The position numbers were made by a program, and so were the translations under genes. The notes below the pieces were generated by a model. The model made no database searches. It saw only the letters and a program-made list of their open reading frames with translations, and was not told the origin of the DNA. From Candidatus Thermoflexus tengchongensis (lineage in GTDB: Bacteria; Chloroflexota; Anaerolineae; Thermoflexales; Thermoflexaceae), in contig JAEVEX010000016.1 in assembly GCA_016842085.1 (NCBI GenBank), positions 43,651-107,650 of the forward strand: a DNA stretch of 64,000 nt, read 5' to 3'. Shown in pieces: positions 25,186 through 34,591 of the stretch. Each line of letters begins with the position of its first letter. The stretch's first letter is position 1.

Positions 25186-25812
25186 TCAAAAGGACGATCC
25201 GCGAGCGGCCTCCCGGTAGTGATCGATCATGCGGCTCAGGGCCATCCAGTCGGAGACCAGACAGACAAAGCCGGTTCCCTCAGGCAGGCAGATATAGGGT
25301 CCGAGCAGCCAGCGGATCCAGCGAGGGGGCAGGGGATAACCCGCCGTCTCGATGACCAGAACCGTGTGATCATAAAAAGGCTCCACCCATCGCCGGTGGC
25401 GACGGGGGATCCGGGGGAAAAGTTCGGAGAACACCGTAGGCCGGGTATTGCGGATCCGCCGATAAGAGACTCGAAGAGCAAAGAGGGGGGATCTGAGAAT
25501 GAGCGCCTCGGGCCTCGGCTCCACCCCGGAGAGCCGGCTTCCGATTTCAGGAACCAGCCAGATGCCCAGGACCGCTCCGGCCAGAACCAGGAGGAGTGGA
25601 TCCTGCTCCGGTGGCCAGGGATACTCCACCGGTATGAAAAGGGGGAGATAATACAGGACCAGCGTCAGAAGCGCGGTGAGCACCGCAGTCCCGCGATACA
25701 TGCGGGCCAGCCGCCGATACAGCAGAAAAGGGAACCGGCGAGGACGGATCGCCTTTCGCCCCGGCCCCTCGATGGATGGTCGGATCGCCTCCCGCAGGCC
25801 GCGCAGGGACAT
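25186..25812 (-). CDS. Membrane protein of unknown function
   Basis: A 208-aa protein. Residues 40-60 (YRGTAVLTALLTLVLYYLPLF) and 72-90 (PLLLVLAGAVLGIWLVPEIG) are two membrane helices. Before them lies a basic N-terminus (GRKAIRPRRFPFLLYRRLARM). The C-terminal half is soluble, with PEALILRSPLFALRVSYRRIRNTRP, a pattern seen in bacterial PH-like (bPH2) domains, but I cannot confirm the fold. No partner or pathway is suggested by its neighbours, phoU and glycerate kinase. A terminator follows it. Confidence 0.6.
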   Translation of the reverse strand: MSLRGLREAIRPSIEGPGRKAIRPRRFPFLLYRRLARMYRGTAVLTALLTLVLYYLPLFIPVEYPWPPEQDPLLLVLAGAVLGIWLVPEIGSRLSGVEPRPEALILRSPLFALRVSYRRIRNTRPTVFSELFPRIPRRHRRWVEPFYDHTVLVIETAGYPLPPRWIRWLLGPYICLPEGTGFVCLVSDWMALSRMIDHYREAARGSSF

Positions 25813-25844
25813 CGGTGCAGGATCCTCAGGAAGAACTGAGGAAA

Positions 25845-25858
25845 TCCAGCCGTGTAAC
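25845..25858 (-). repeat. Dispersed intergenic repeat, copy 3
   Basis: The minus strand reads GTTACACGGCTGGA, close to copies at 21492 and 53943, in the gap between phoU and the membrane protein gene. Confidence 0.4.
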
Positions 25859-25968
25859 GCTGGAGAAGACAGCTGGACCTGTTCTTCTCCGATAACGGGA
25901 AGGGACGAGCCTGCGTTTTTTCGCGGGGTGCGATGTGCCGGAGGCGGCCCGCGCCCCGCGAACGCCCC

Positions 25969-26625
25969 CTAATTCAACTCCTGCAGTTCCCCTGTGACCA
26001 TGAAGATCACCCGCTCGGCGATGTTGGTCACCCGGTCCGCGATGCGCTCCAGGTTATGGGAGATCCAGAGCAACCGGGTGGCCCGGAAGATGGTGCGGGG
26101 ATCCTGCATCATATACGTGATCAGCTCCCGATAGACCTGCTCGTCCAGGGCGTCCACCTCATCATCCCGGGCGACCGCCGCGCGGGCTTTCTCCGGGTCG
26201 TGCTCCACATAGGCTTCCAGGACCTGCCGCAGCATCTCCTTGGCGATCTGGGCCATACGGGGGATGTCAATGAGGGGCTTGAGCAGGGGCTCGTCTGCCA
26301 TCTCGATCGTCAGCTTGGCGATGCTTTTGGCGTGATCGCCCATGCGTTCCAGGTTGGTGGCGCAGAACATCGCCGCGATGATCGCCCGCAGATCGCTGGC
26401 CATGGGCTGCTGGGTGGCGATGGTCTCCAGGCACGCTTCTTCAATCTGATAGCGCATGCGGTTGATCTCCTCATCGAAGGCGATGATCTCCCGAGCCATC
26501 TCCACATCCAGCCGCTTGAGGGCCTCTATGCAGCGATCGATCGCCTGCTCCACCATTCCGCCCAGCCGCAACACATCCTGCCGGATGGCGCTCAGATCGC
26601 GCTCCAGCATCACACGAGCTTGCAT
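25969..26625 (-). CDS. phoU: Phosphate-signalling complex protein PhoU
   Basis: A 218-aa protein from the ATG at 26625 (SD GGAGAGGAGGGG; the ORF to 26883 is not supported). It is made of two PhoU helical repeats: RDLSAIRQDVLRLGGMVEQAIDRCIEALKRLD and ATNLERMGDHAKSIAKL, then DPRTIFRATRLLWISHNLERIADRVTNIAERV. The ERxxDHxxxI/ERIADRVTNIAE motifs bind metal. It dampens phosphate-starvation signalling through Pst/PhoR. It is the last gene of the pst operon, downstream of the arsC-like gene by 61 bp. Confidence 0.96.
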   Translation of the reverse strand: MQARVMLERDLSAIRQDVLRLGGMVEQAIDRCIEALKRLDVEMAREIIAFDEEINRMRYQIEEACLETIATQQPMASDLRAIIAAMFCATNLERMGDHAKSIAKLTIEMADEPLLKPLIDIPRMAQIAKEMLRQVLEAYVEHDPEKARAAVARDDEVDALDEQVYRELITYMMQDPRTIFRATRLLWISHNLERIADRVTNIAERVIFMVTGELQELN

Positions 26626-26686
26626 AGGCCCCTCCTCTCCGCTTCCGATCCTGGCCTCTGTATGGTAATCTGGGCGCGCCTTCGGG

Positions 26687-27139
26687 TCAAACATCCTTTT
26701 CCTCCCGTCGTTCGATCCAGCGCCGGAGGATCGGCAACAGCTCCGCTCGCATCCGATCCCGAACCTCGCGGAACTCCTCCAGCATCCCCTCCTCGTCCCA
26801 GGCCCGCCTCCCGGGGTCTGGATAGCCGATATGCATGCGCTCGCCCTGCCCGGGCCAGACGGGGCATTCCTCCGCGGCATCATCGCATACGGTCAGGACC
26901 AGATCGAAGGGCTGGCCCAGGAACTCGGCCAAGGATTTGCTGCGATGGCCGGAGATGTCGATCCCGATCTCCCGCATGGCCTGAATCGCGAAGGGGTGAA
27001 CGTAGCCGGCCGGGCGCGTGCCCGCCGAGAATACCTCTACCCGATCCCCAAAAGCCGCCCGGATCAACCCCTCCGCCATCTGGCTTCGGGCCGCGTTCCC
27101 GGTGCACAGGACCAGAACCCGCCATTTCCGCCGGTCCAT
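26687..27139 (-). CDS. arsC: Arsenate reductase / low-molecular-weight phosphatase-like (ArsC)
   Basis: A 150-aa protein with the P-loop VLVLCTGNAARSQMAEGLIRA and a second motif DLVLTVCDDAAEECPVWPG followed by RMHIGYPDPG. These match the thioredoxin-coupled arsenate reductases (S. aureus pI258 type), where a second Cys pair (CDDA...CP) completes the redox relay. SD AAGGAG precedes the ATG. It is embedded in the pst operon between pstB (6 bp) and phoU, so it may reduce arsenate imported by the phosphate transporter. A tyrosine-phosphatase role is possible but the CDD...C motif favours ArsC. Confidence 0.88.
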   Translation of the reverse strand: MDRRKWRVLVLCTGNAARSQMAEGLIRAAFGDRVEVFSAGTRPAGYVHPFAIQAMREIGIDISGHRSKSLAEFLGQPFDLVLTVCDDAAEECPVWPGQGERMHIGYPDPGRRAWDEEGMLEEFREVRDRMRAELLPILRRWIERREEKDV

Positions 27140-27145
27140 GGCTCC

Positions 27146-27919
27146 TTACCCGAAACGGCCAGTGATGTAATCCTCCGTCCGCCGGTCCCGGGGACGGGTG
27201 AAGATCTGCTGGGTCGGACCGAATTCGATAAGACGGCCCACCCGATCCTCTCCGGCCAGCATAAAGGCGGTGTAGTCGCTCACCCGGGCAGCCTGCTGCA
27301 TGTTGTGGGTAACGATCACAATCGTGTATTCCCGGGCCAGCTCTCGCATCAGATCCTCGATCTTCATGGTGGCGATCGGATCGAGGGCCGAGGCGGGCTC
27401 ATCCATGAGCAGGACTTCAGGCTCCGTGGCCAGGGCCCGAGCGATGCACAGGCGCTGTTGCTGCCCGCCGGAGAGAGTCAGCGCGTTCTGATGCAGCTTA
27501 TCCTTCACCTCATCCCACAGGGCCGCCGCCCGCAGGCAGCGCTCCACGATCTCATCCAGCCTCCGCCGATCCCGGATCCCCTGGATGCGCGGGCCGAAGG
27601 CGACGTTTTCATAAATGCTTTTGGGGAACGGATTGGGCTTCTGGAAAACCATGCCGATCCGCCGCCGGACCTCCACCACATCCACATCAGGGCCGTAGAG
27701 ATCCACACCCTCGAAGAGAACCCGTCCGGTCACCCGGGCGGAGGGGATCAGGTCGTTCATCCGGTTGAAACAGCGCAGCAGGGTGCTTTTGCCGCACCCG
27801 GAGGGACCGATGATCGCTGTGATCCGCCGCCGAGGGATCCTCAGGGAGATCCCCTCGATGGCCGGACGGCCGTTATAGTAGACTGTGAGGTTCTGCGTCT
27901 CCAGGACGATCTCCTCCAT
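27146..27919 (-). CDS. pstB: Phosphate import ATP-binding protein PstB
   Basis: A 257-aa ABC ATPase. It has the PstB-specific start [66 protein letters not shown], where the NRMNDL after Walker A identifies the family. The signature is [33 protein letters not shown]. Sits at the inner face of the membrane with PstA and PstC. Ten bases separate it from pstA and 6 from the arsC-like gene, so the operon is tight. Confidence 0.98.
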   Translation of the reverse strand: MEEIVLETQNLTVYYNGRPAIEGISLRIPRRRITAIIGPSGCGKSTLLRCFNRMNDLIPSARVTGRVLFEGVDLYGPDVDVVEVRRRIGMVFQKPNPFPKSIYENVAFGPRIQGIRDRRRLDEIVERCLRAAALWDEVKDKLHQNALTLSGGQQQRLCIARALATEPEVLLMDEPASALDPIATMKIEDLMRELAREYTIVIVTHNMQQAARVSDYTAFMLAGEDRVGRLIEFGPTQQIFTRPRDRRTEDYITGRFG

Positions 27920-27928
27920 ACGTTCCCC

Positions 27929-28786
27929 CTACCACTGATAGCGCCGCTGCAGGCGATAGCGGAGATAGATGGCCAGTCCATTCATCGACAGCAACACCGC
28001 CAGCAACACCAGGATGGCCCCCGCTGCCCGGGCGTGGAAGCCCGCCTGAGGGCGGGAGACCCAGTTGAAAATTTGAATGGGGAGCACCGTGAATTTATCC
28101 AGGGGACCCCTCGGATCAAAGGCGATGAAGGTCAGCGCCCCAATGGTGATCAGGGGGGCGGTCTCCCCGATAGCCCGGGAGAGCGCCAGGATCATTCCGG
28201 TGAGGATGCCTGGAAAGGCCACCGGCAACACCTGATGGCGGATCACCTGCCAGCGGGTGGCCCCCAGGGCGAAGGCCGCCTCCCGCAGGCTCATTGGTAC
28301 CGCTCGCAAGGCCTCCCGTGAGGCGGCGATCAGAATGGGCAGGATCAGCAAACTCAGGGTAAGCGCCCCGGCCAGAATGCTCCGCTCCAGTTTCAGGCCT
28401 CGAACGAAGAGCTCCAGCCCCAGAAGACCGTAGATGATCGATGGGACTCCGGCCAGGTTGTTGATGTTCAGTTCGATGAAACGGGTCAGGCGATTGCGGG
28501 GAGCGTATTCCTCCAGGTAGATCGCCGCGGCGACCCCCAGCGGCACAGCGAACAGGGCCGTCAGGGCCATCACCCAGATCGTCCCCAGCAGGGCGGATCG
28601 GATCCCTGCCTGCTCCGGGAAACGGGAGGGGTAGCTGGTGAAAAAGGACCAGGATAAAACGCCCAGGCCGCGGCGGGCCACGTCGAACAGCAACATGGCC
28701 AGGACAACCAGGCCGAAGACCGTGGCCGCCAGCGCCACGGCCTCAAACACCTTCCCCGCCATCTCCCGCCGCTGTCGTCGCTCCAT
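27929..28786 (-). CDS. pstA: Phosphate ABC transporter permease PstA
   Basis: A 285-aa membrane protein from ATG 28786; a GTG two codons upstream is also possible. It contains six predicted helices and the permease EAA-type loop [33 protein letters not shown] followed by [29 protein letters not shown]. That pairing is specific to PstA. It forms the heterodimeric channel with PstC. Confidence 0.97.
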   Translation of the reverse strand: MERRQRREMAGKVFEAVALAATVFGLVVLAMLLFDVARRGLGVLSWSFFTSYPSRFPEQAGIRSALLGTIWVMALTALFAVPLGVAAAIYLEEYAPRNRLTRFIELNINNLAGVPSIIYGLLGLELFVRGLKLERSILAGALTLSLLILPILIAASREALRAVPMSLREAAFALGATRWQVIRHQVLPVAFPGILTGMILALSRAIGETAPLITIGALTFIAFDPRGPLDKFTVLPIQIFNWVSRPQAGFHARAAGAILVLLAVLLSMNGLAIYLRYRLQRRYQW

Positions 28787-28861
28787 GAGCACTCACCCCT
28801 TTCCAGGAAATCGGCTTTTCAGTTCACCGGATGTGAGATCTGTTCCAGCCCCGGGGCAGAA

Positions 28862-29839
28862 TCAGCGATAAACCTCTCGGTAGCGCTCGATGATGCGCAG
28901 GGCGATCAGATTGAACACCAGGGTGAGCAAAAACAGCACCAGGCCCACAGCGAAAATGGTGCGGAACTCCAGGGTCCCATGGGGCGTATCGCCCAGGCTG
29001 ACCTGGACGATGTAAGCCGTCATGGTTTCGATGGCCCGCCGCGGATCGAGCGTCAGGATGGGTCGCTGACCGGCGGCGATGGCCACGATCATCGTCTCCC
29101 CAATGGCGCGGGAAGCAGCCAGGATGAACGAGGCCACGATCCCGGAGAGGGCCGCCGGGATCACCACCCGCAGCGCGACCTCCAGGCGGGTGGCCCCCAG
29201 GGCGTAAGCAGCCTCCCGAAGCGAGCCGGGCACAGCGTATAGGGCGTCCTCACTGAGCGAGGAGATCAGCGGAATGATCATGATCCCCATCGTCAGGCCT
29301 GCGCTCAGCGCATTGAAGGTCTCCAGGTCTGGAATGACGCGCTTCAGCAGGGGAGTGACGAACAGCAAAGCGAAGTAACCATAGACCACGGTGGGGATCC
29401 CGGCCAGGACCTCCAGGGCCGGCTTCAGGATCGCCCGCACTCGCGCCGGGGCGTATTCGCTCAGGTAGATGGCGCTCAGCAAACCCACCGGCATCGCCAG
29501 GGCCAGGGCGACTGCGGAGGTGAGAAATGTCCCGGCCACCAGGGGCAGGATCCCGAAGTGCTTCTGAGCGAACAGGGGCGTCCACTGGGGATCGGTGAGG
29601 AATTCGATGAGGGAGACCTGCTGGAAGAAAGGGACCGCTTCTATAACCAGAACCGCCACAATGCCGAGGGTGGTGAATACGGAGACCATGGCGGCGAAGA
29701 GGAGAAGGCCCTGGATCGCCAGCTCCCCCCACTCCCGCCATCGGGTGGCCATTCCCCTCTGAAGGCGGGCTGCGTAAATCCCGGCGGCTGAGCGGCTCAT
29801 CAACCCCATAGACACACCGGCTCCGGTCAGCGTGGTCAC
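28862..29839 (-). CDS. pstC: Phosphate ABC transporter permease PstC
   Basis: A 325-aa permease with a GTG at 29839 as the longest start; internal ATGs at residues 11 and 14 are alternatives and none has a strong SD. It has the loop [52 protein letters not shown], typical of PstC. The motif [19 protein letters not shown] also fits. Starts downstream of the pstS terminator. Confidence 0.96.
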   Translation of the reverse strand: MTTLTGAGVSMGLMSRSAAGIYAARLQRGMATRWREWGELAIQGLLLFAAMVSVFTTLGIVAVLVIEAVPFFQQVSLIEFLTDPQWTPLFAQKHFGILPLVAGTFLTSAVALALAMPVGLLSAIYLSEYAPARVRAILKPALEVLAGIPTVVYGYFALLFVTPLLKRVIPDLETFNALSAGLTMGIMIIPLISSLSEDALYAVPGSLREAAYALGATRLEVALRVVIPAALSGIVASFILAASRAIGETMIVAIAAGQRPILTLDPRRAIETMTAYIVQVSLGDTPHGTLEFRTIFAVGLVLFLLTLVFNLIALRIIERYREVYR

Positions 29840-29928
29840 TTCCGAAGTTTATTTTACAGGAATTGCACTGTTGACCTCTCCAGGGCTTGTGGGGTCGGGC
29901 CGCCGAAGGGGACCATGAGAAAAATGAT

Positions 29929-29968
29929 CTGGGGGTTGGGGCTGGTGGAGAAAGCCCCCAACCCCCAG
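29929..29968. terminator. Terminator after pstS (GGGGGTTGGGG hairpin, copy 2)
   Basis: A 13-bp stem between CTGGGGGTTGGGG (29929-29941) and CCCCAACCCCCAG (29956-29968) closes a 14-nt loop. An AAAAA tract (29920-29924) on the plus strand becomes a T-tract after the stem on the minus strand, as needed for terminating pstS. The stem core also occurs at 16347-16385. Partial read-through would make pstS more abundant than pstCAB. Confidence 0.8.
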
Positions 29969-29995
29969 GTCCCCTGGGAGATCCCATCCAGAGGA

Positions 29996-31057
29996 TCACT
30001 GCTCTGCTTTCAGAAGATCCTCAATGCTCACGCCCACCTGAGGCCCTCCCTTGAAGACGGTGCCCACTTTGCGGGCCTCAAAGCGCTGGAGCGCCAGCTG
30101 ATAAACGGTCTCCGGAAGCGGGATGTAACCCACCTGCTTCGCCAGAGCCGGTCCCTGGGTGAGATAGAATCGAATGAAGGCCTCCACTTCGGGCCGATCC
30201 GCCGCCTTCCGGTTCACGTAAATGAACAGAGGGCGGGAGAGGGGCTGGTAGGTGCCATCCCGGACCGTCTGCTCGGACGGCGCGACGCAACCCTTTCCGT
30301 TGTCGATCGCCAGCGCCTTCAGCTTATCCTGATTCTCAAGGTAATAAGCGAGGCCGAAGTAGCCCAGTGCATACCTGTCGTTGGCGACCCCCTGAACCAG
30401 CACGTTATCGTCTTCGCTGGCGGTGTAGTCGCCCCGGCTGGCGTCTTCTTTACCGACAACGGCCTCCGTGAAATAGTCAAAGGTCCCGCTGTCCGTCCCC
30501 GGGCCGAAGAGGGTGAGCGGCGCATCCGGCCACTGAGGGTTCACCTGGTTCCACCGGGTGATCTTCCCTTGAGCCTCCGGCTCCCAGATCTTCTTCAGCT
30601 CGGCGACCGTTATGCAGGCCACCCAATCGTTCTGGGGGTTCACCACCACCGAAAGGGCATCGTAGGCGACCGGGAGCTCGATGAATTCGACGCCGTTCTT
30701 CTGGCAGGTCTCCATCTCCGTGGTCTTGATGGGGCGGGAGGCATTCGAGATGTCCGTCTCCCCGGCGCAGAATTTCTTGAAGCCGCCGCCGGTGCCGCTG
30801 ATCCCCACCACCACCTTCACGTTCGGATGAGCCTTCTGGAACTCCTCCGCAACCGCTTCGGAGATCGGGTAGACGGTGGAGGAGCCATCGATTTTGATCT
30901 CCCCACTCAGCTGTGGAGCAGGGGTGGCTGCAGGTTGGACCTCCCCACCCGGCTGGGAAGCTGGCGGAGTCGCTGGGGGTGTGGCTGCGGGCTGGCACGC
31001 CGCCACGACCAGCGCGAGTCCGAGCACCCATGCAGCAAGGGCAGAACGCAGATTCAT
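29996..31057 (-). CDS. pstS: Phosphate-binding lipoprotein PstS
   Basis: A 353-aa protein with a signal peptide and lipobox LALVVAAC (Cys about 21), then a Pro/Ala-rich linker. The mature part has [53 protein letters not shown] and [19 protein letters not shown], the GSST and SGTF phosphate-contacting motifs. It captures phosphate outside the cell for PstCAB. The SD GGAGGAGG is strong. A 12-bp hairpin lies in its 5' leader (31090-31125). Confidence 0.97.
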   Translation of the reverse strand: MNLRSALAAWVLGLALVVAACQPAATPPATPPASQPGGEVQPAATPAPQLSGEIKIDGSSTVYPISEAVAEEFQKAHPNVKVVVGISGTGGGFKKFCAGETDISNASRPIKTTEMETCQKNGVEFIELPVAYDALSVVVNPQNDWVACITVAELKKIWEPEAQGKITRWNQVNPQWPDAPLTLFGPGTDSGTFDYFTEAVVGKEDASRGDYTASEDDNVLVQGVANDRYALGYFGLAYYLENQDKLKALAIDNGKGCVAPSEQTVRDGTYQPLSRPLFIYVNRKAADRPEVEAFIRFYLTQGPALAKQVGYIPLPETVYQLALQRFEARKVGTVFKGGPQVGVSIEDLLKAEQ

Positions 31058-31089
31058 GACCTTCCTCCTCCTGTCCAGGGTTGGGTTCC

Positions 31090-31125
31090 GCGGGAAAACG
31101 AGGCTTTTCCCCTTCGTTTTCCCGC
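31090..31125 (-). promoter_or_regulatory. Hairpin in the pstS leader
   Basis: The arms GCGGGAAAACGA (31090-31101) and TCGTTTTCCCGC (31114-31125) form a perfect 12-bp stem with a 12-nt loop. It lies 33-68 nt upstream of the pstS start codon. It could stabilise the message or regulate it. I did not see a clear Pho box. Confidence 0.5.
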
Positions 31126-31173
31126 CTCAGGCCACCCGGGAGTGACCTGCGGCGGAGAAACGATCAGGGGCAG

Positions 31174-31509
31174 CTATCCGGCCCTCCGGGCCCGCGCTGA
31201 TCGCTTCGCCCGGGCGCCGATAAGCTTCAGTGGGACGCGCTGTTCCTCCAGGAGCTGGCGAAGGGCATTGCTCTCTGGAAGGCTGAGCAATACCTGACGC
31301 TCCTCTCGCCGCAGGAGGATATGGCAGTAAGGCCGCCACCCCTCCTCCCGATAAACGTAAACGGGCGGCTCAATGGTCCAGCCCTCATCCAGGGCAAACC
31401 GCAGATCCGCCAGCTCCGCATAACCGGGATACAGACCCTCCGCAGAACGACGCAGCGCGTTCCAAAAGCTCAGGCGCTCCGAACCCTCATCCGGGATTTG
31501 TGCCTGCAT
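31174..31509 (-). CDS. Hypothetical protein (111 aa)
   Basis: Start ATG 31509 has SD AGGGGGG, better than 31548. The sequence FWNALRRSAEGLYPGYAELADLRFALDEGWTIEPPVYVYREEGWRPYCHILLRR, then QVLLSLPESNALRQLLEEQRVPL, suggests a small alpha/beta soluble protein. I recognise no family. It lies upstream of pstS on the same strand, 116 bp away, and downstream of a 57-aa ORF. Whether it belongs to the phosphate operon is unknown. Confidence 0.55.
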   Translation of the reverse strand: MQAQIPDEGSERLSFWNALRRSAEGLYPGYAELADLRFALDEGWTIEPPVYVYREEGWRPYCHILLRREERQVLLSLPESNALRQLLEEQRVPLKLIGARAKRSARARRAG

Positions 31510-31648
31510 GATTTCCCCCCTGTTTGGCACCTTCCAGGGATCTCTCATCCTCCAGGCCCTTTGAATTCACCGCATGGACTTCCGAAGGATCAGGGTCTGT
31601 GCACCCCGGGGATCGCCTCCCCGAGCGCACGAACGGCGGAGCCGGGCG

Positions 31649-31822
31649 TCACGCCCCCATGCGCCAGGCCCGCCATTCCCGGCGCAGCGCCTCCAGACGC
31701 TCCAGCTCCGCCAGCAGGCTCCGGAGGCGGATCCCCTCCTCGTCCTCTCCTTCCCGGACCAGACGGGTGAGCTCCGCCCGGAGCCGCTGAAGCCGCTCGT
31801 CTACCTCCATGATGGTCTCCAT
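31649..31822 (-). CDS. Small charged helical protein (57 aa)
   Basis: A short ORF with SD GGGAGGA 4 nt before the ATG. The product METIMEVDERLQRLRAELTR continues as a charged, leucine-rich amphipathic helix and ends WRAWRMGA. It is likely a coiled coil. No family recognised. It is 139 bp upstream of the 111-aa gene on the same strand. Confidence 0.5.
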   Translation of the reverse strand: METIMEVDERLQRLRAELTRLVREGEDEEGIRLRSLLAELERLEALRREWRAWRMGA

Positions 31823-32028
31823 ACGGTCCTCCCTCGACTCAGGCTTCTCAGGTTCACCTTCATCTTAATGGAACTTCATGCGAGAGAGGTGAAGCGTTCT
31901 TTCGGGTTTCCCGAAAGGAGGGTTAAATCTTTTTCACAATAGGCCGGCGCTATCGGCCCTCCAGCCTCCCTGCTGCCTTCCTTAAGGCCCAGGGGGACCT
32001 GTGGGGAGGTCCTCCCGCCTCCCGGAAT

Positions 32029-32047
32029 GGGGGTCCACGGTGTAAGT
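32029..32047 (-). repeat. Dispersed intergenic repeat, copy 4
   Basis: The minus strand reads ACTTACACCGTGGACCCC, a divergent member of the family. Confidence 0.35.
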
Positions 32048-32170
32048 CCTGTTTGAATCCATGGATCCTGGTTGTCCGATCATCCAGTTCGGATGACAGG
32101 ACCTTCACCCCGTTTTACAATTCAAGGGGAAACGCTGGTCTTAAAATAACGTTCTGTCGAGTTATGGACA

Positions 32171-32190
32171 GGGCTTACACCGTTCGGCCT
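32171..32190 (+). repeat. Dispersed intergenic repeat, copy 5
   Basis: The plus strand reads GGGCTTACACCGTTCGGCCT, very close to the copy at 47384. Confidence 0.45.
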
Positions 32191-32270
32191 GAGCATGGAC
32201 TCGGGGACAGGCACTCTATTGCTGGCCAGCTCCAGCGCTGCCTGAAGCTCAGCCAGGGAGGAGGCGGGCC

Positions 32271-32612
32271 ATGGCCGTTCCATTTGATCGCTTACGCCAG
32301 GCGCTTGAAGAGGAGCAGGCCCGGCTGAAGGAAGAGCTGGCTCGACTGGACGCCCGGGCACCGGAGGGGATCGGTTACCATGATCACATGGCCGATGATG
32401 CTACGGATGTGCTGGATCAAACGACCCGGGCCGCGCTGCGCCGGCATCTGGAAATCCGCCTTCAGGAAGTGGAAGCGGCGATCCGGCGGATGGAGGAGGG
32501 CACGTATGGGATCTGCCAGGCATGTGGCCGGCCCATCGATATCGCCCGCCTGAAGGCGATCCCCTTCGCCGCCCTCTGTCTGGACTGTCAATCCAAACGG
32601 GAACGCGGATAA
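32271..32612 (+). CDS. DksA/TraR family zinc-finger protein
   Basis: A 113-aa protein with SD GGGAGGAGG. The N-terminal coiled coil (RLRQALEEEQARLKEELARLDARAP) leads to a DksA-like core with the helical DDATDVLDQTTRAALRRHLEIRLQEVEAAIRRMEEGTYG. The C4 zinc finger is CQACGRPIDIARLKAIPFAALCLDCQ. Such proteins bind the RNA polymerase secondary channel and modulate ppGpp-type responses. The NxxDxAxx tip of DksA appears as MADDATD. It is upstream of lspA. Confidence 0.9.
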   Translation: MAVPFDRLRQALEEEQARLKEELARLDARAPEGIGYHDHMADDATDVLDQTTRAALRRHLEIRLQEVEAAIRRMEEGTYGICQACGRPIDIARLKAIPFAALCLDCQSKRERG

Positions 32613-32818
32613 GAGGCTTCCTCGCGGAGCGGGGGCCACACCATCGGGCCCGGATCGGAAAGCGGGTCCTCTCCAGAGGGCTTTTGGGGCCGACCTGGTC
32701 TGAAGGCCTTCCAGGAGGGGTGTTGCGGAATCCCGGAGGGGATCCGAAACAGGTTCGGTGAGGCCCCTGGATAGGGTCTGAAAGCCCTGTGGGATCTCGA
32801 TCCATGGAGGCGCTGGTC

Positions 32819-33331
32819 ATGGGACGCCGCTGGACGATGGGCGCGGTCGCCCTTCTTACCCTGGCTGCCGATCAGCTGAGCAAGGCCTGGGTGCGGGAAA
32901 ACCTGGCCCTGTATGAATCCTGGGCCCCCATCCCGGCCCTGGCCCGCTATTTCACCTTCACCCACGTCACGAACACCGGCATCGCCTTCGGCCTGTTCCG
33001 GGAGTGGGGATCGGTCCTCATCGCGGTCGCGGTGGTGGTGATCGCCTTCCTGCTCCTTTACACCCGGCAGCTGGTGACGGCGCGGTGGCCGGTTCAGATC
33101 GCGATGGGCCTTCAGCTGGGAGGGGCTTTCGGAAACCTGATCGACCGGATCCGGTTCGGATCGGTCACCGATTTCCTGGATTTCAAGTTCTGGCCAGTCT
33201 TCAATCTGGCGGACAGCGCGATCGTGGTGGGGATGCTGTTGATGCTGGTCTTTATGGGGGTCGAGGAGCGCACCCAGCCTCAGCCGCCGGTTTCCTCCCC
33301 ATCCGATGATCCCCGGCAGGGATCCGGGTGA
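32819..33331 (+). CDS. lspA: Lipoprotein signal peptidase II
   Basis: A 170-aa membrane aspartyl protease. The ATG at 32819 has GGAGGC 7 nt upstream; ATGs at 32789 and 32804 are alternatives. Four helices are predicted. Catalytic motifs are NTGIAFGLF, GGAFGNLIDRIRFGSVTDFLDF and FNLADSAIVVGMLL, with the two catalytic Asp in VTDFLDF and NLADS. It removes signal peptides of lipoproteins, several of which (SBP, PstS) are encoded in this window. The ABC ATPase follows about 90 bp downstream. Confidence 0.95.
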   Translation: MGRRWTMGAVALLTLAADQLSKAWVRENLALYESWAPIPALARYFTFTHVTNTGIAFGLFREWGSVLIAVAVVVIAFLLLYTRQLVTARWPVQIAMGLQLGGAFGNLIDRIRFGSVTDFLDFKFWPVFNLADSAIVVGMLLMLVFMGVEERTQPQPPVSSPSDDPRQGSG

Positions 33332-33420
33332 TCCGTCCTCCACCCTGCAGGCGGAGGGTATGGCCGGGGCTTCTCCCGTCAAGCGAGCTGGCGATCCGTA
33401 TCTTCCTCCGGGCAACCAGG

Positions 33421-34479
33421 ATGTTTGCAATCGAAGTTCGTCATCTTCACAAATACTATACGGTGCACCACAAGGCGCCAGGGTTGATGGGATCCCTGCG
33501 GGCGTTCTTCCGCCGCCGCTATCGGGTGATCCGCGCGGTGGAGGATGTCTCGTTCACCATCGAGCCCGGGGAGATCGTGGGCTTCCTCGGCCCGAACGGT
33601 GCGGGCAAAACCACCACCCTGAAGATCCTGGCGGGCCTCCTTCACCCCACCGCCGGCGAGGTCCGGGTGCTGGGGTTCATCCCCCAGCGTCGGGAACGCG
33701 CTTTCCTGCGTCAGATCACGCTGGTGATGGGCCAGAAACAGCAGCTGCTGTGGGATCTCCCCGCCATCGAGACCTTCCTGCTGAATCAGGCAGTGTATGG
33801 AATCCCGAAAGCGGAATTTCAGCGCACCCTGGAGGAGCTGGTGGAGCTGCTGGATCTGGAGGGGTTGCTCACCAAACAGGTGCGCAAGCTCAGCCTGGGC
33901 GAGCGCATGAAATGTGAGCTGGCTGCGGCCCTCCTCCATCGACCCCGGGTGCTGTTCCTGGACGAGCCCACCATCGGCCTCGATGTGACCATGCAGGCCC
34001 GGATCCGGGATTTCATCCGGGAATACAACCGCCGGACCGGGGCCACGGTTCTGCTCACCAGCCACTATATGGCCGATGTGGCCGCCCTGTGCCGGCGGGT
34101 GCTGGTGATCCATCGGGGCCACCTGCTCTACGATGGAGATCTGGAAGCGCTGGCGGAGCGGGTGACGCCCTACCGCATCGTGCGGGTGACGATGGCCCAG
34201 CCTCTTCCCATAAGCGCCCTCTCTCCTTTTGGCGAGGTGCTGAGCCTGAACTCCCACCGGGCTGAACTGCGGGTTCCCCGAGCTCGAACCGCCGAGATCG
34301 CCGCGGCGATGCTCACAGCGCTGCCGGTGACCGATCTGGCCATCGAGGAGCCTCCCGTGGAGGAAGTCATCCGAAGGGTTTTCGCCGAGGCGGCAGAATG
34401 GGATCTCGAGCAGGCGGCCCGCTGGTCGGAGCCAGAGGAAGAGGAAGAGGAGGAACTCGAAGCCCATGCAGGGGGTTGA
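33421..34479 (+). CDS. ABC-2 type transporter ATP-binding protein
   Basis: A 352-aa ATPase from ATG 33421 (the SD is weak). It has HLHKYYTVHHKAPG, Walker A GFLGPNGAGKTTTLKILAGLL, the Q-loop VMGQKQQLLWDLPA, signature KLSLGERMKCELAAALLHRPRVLFLDEPTIGLDV and H-loop LLTSHYMADV. A C-terminal domain of about 100 aa follows, ending in a Glu-rich tail (EPEEEEEEELEAHAGG). This matches the ABC-2 exporters that pair with DUF990-type permeases. It overlaps the permease region, which starts about 110 bp later. The cargo is unknown. Confidence 0.93.
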   Translation: MFAIEVRHLHKYYTVHHKAPGLMGSLRAFFRRRYRVIRAVEDVSFTIEPGEIVGFLGPNGAGKTTTLKILAGLLHPTAGEVRVLGFIPQRRERAFLRQITLVMGQKQQLLWDLPAIETFLLNQAVYGIPKAEFQRTLEELVELLDLEGLLTKQVRKLSLGERMKCELAAALLHRPRVLFLDEPTIGLDVTMQARIRDFIREYNRRTGATVLLTSHYMADVAALCRRVLVIHRGHLLYDGDLEALAERVTPYRIVRVTMAQPLPISALSPFGEVLSLNSHRAELRVPRARTAEIAAAMLTALPVTDLAIEEPPVEEVIRRVFAEAAEWDLEQAARWSEPEEEEEEELEAHAGG

Positions 34480-34591
34480 TGGGATCCATGAGCACAGCTC
34501 CCTATCCTCACCCCTCCCATCGCGAGGGAACAGCGGTGCCATCCCGGTGATCGTTCGATTCCACCCTGCTCGAATTGGAGCGATCCGCACC

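Larger units (their letters stand above)
31823..32270. other. Intergenic region before dksA-like gene
   Basis: A 448-bp gap with no gene seen. It holds two copies of the dispersed repeat (32029-32047 and 32171-32190). Short AT-rich patches around 32115-32152 could hold a promoter for the dksA-like gene, but no hexamer pair is convincing. Confidence 0.5.
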
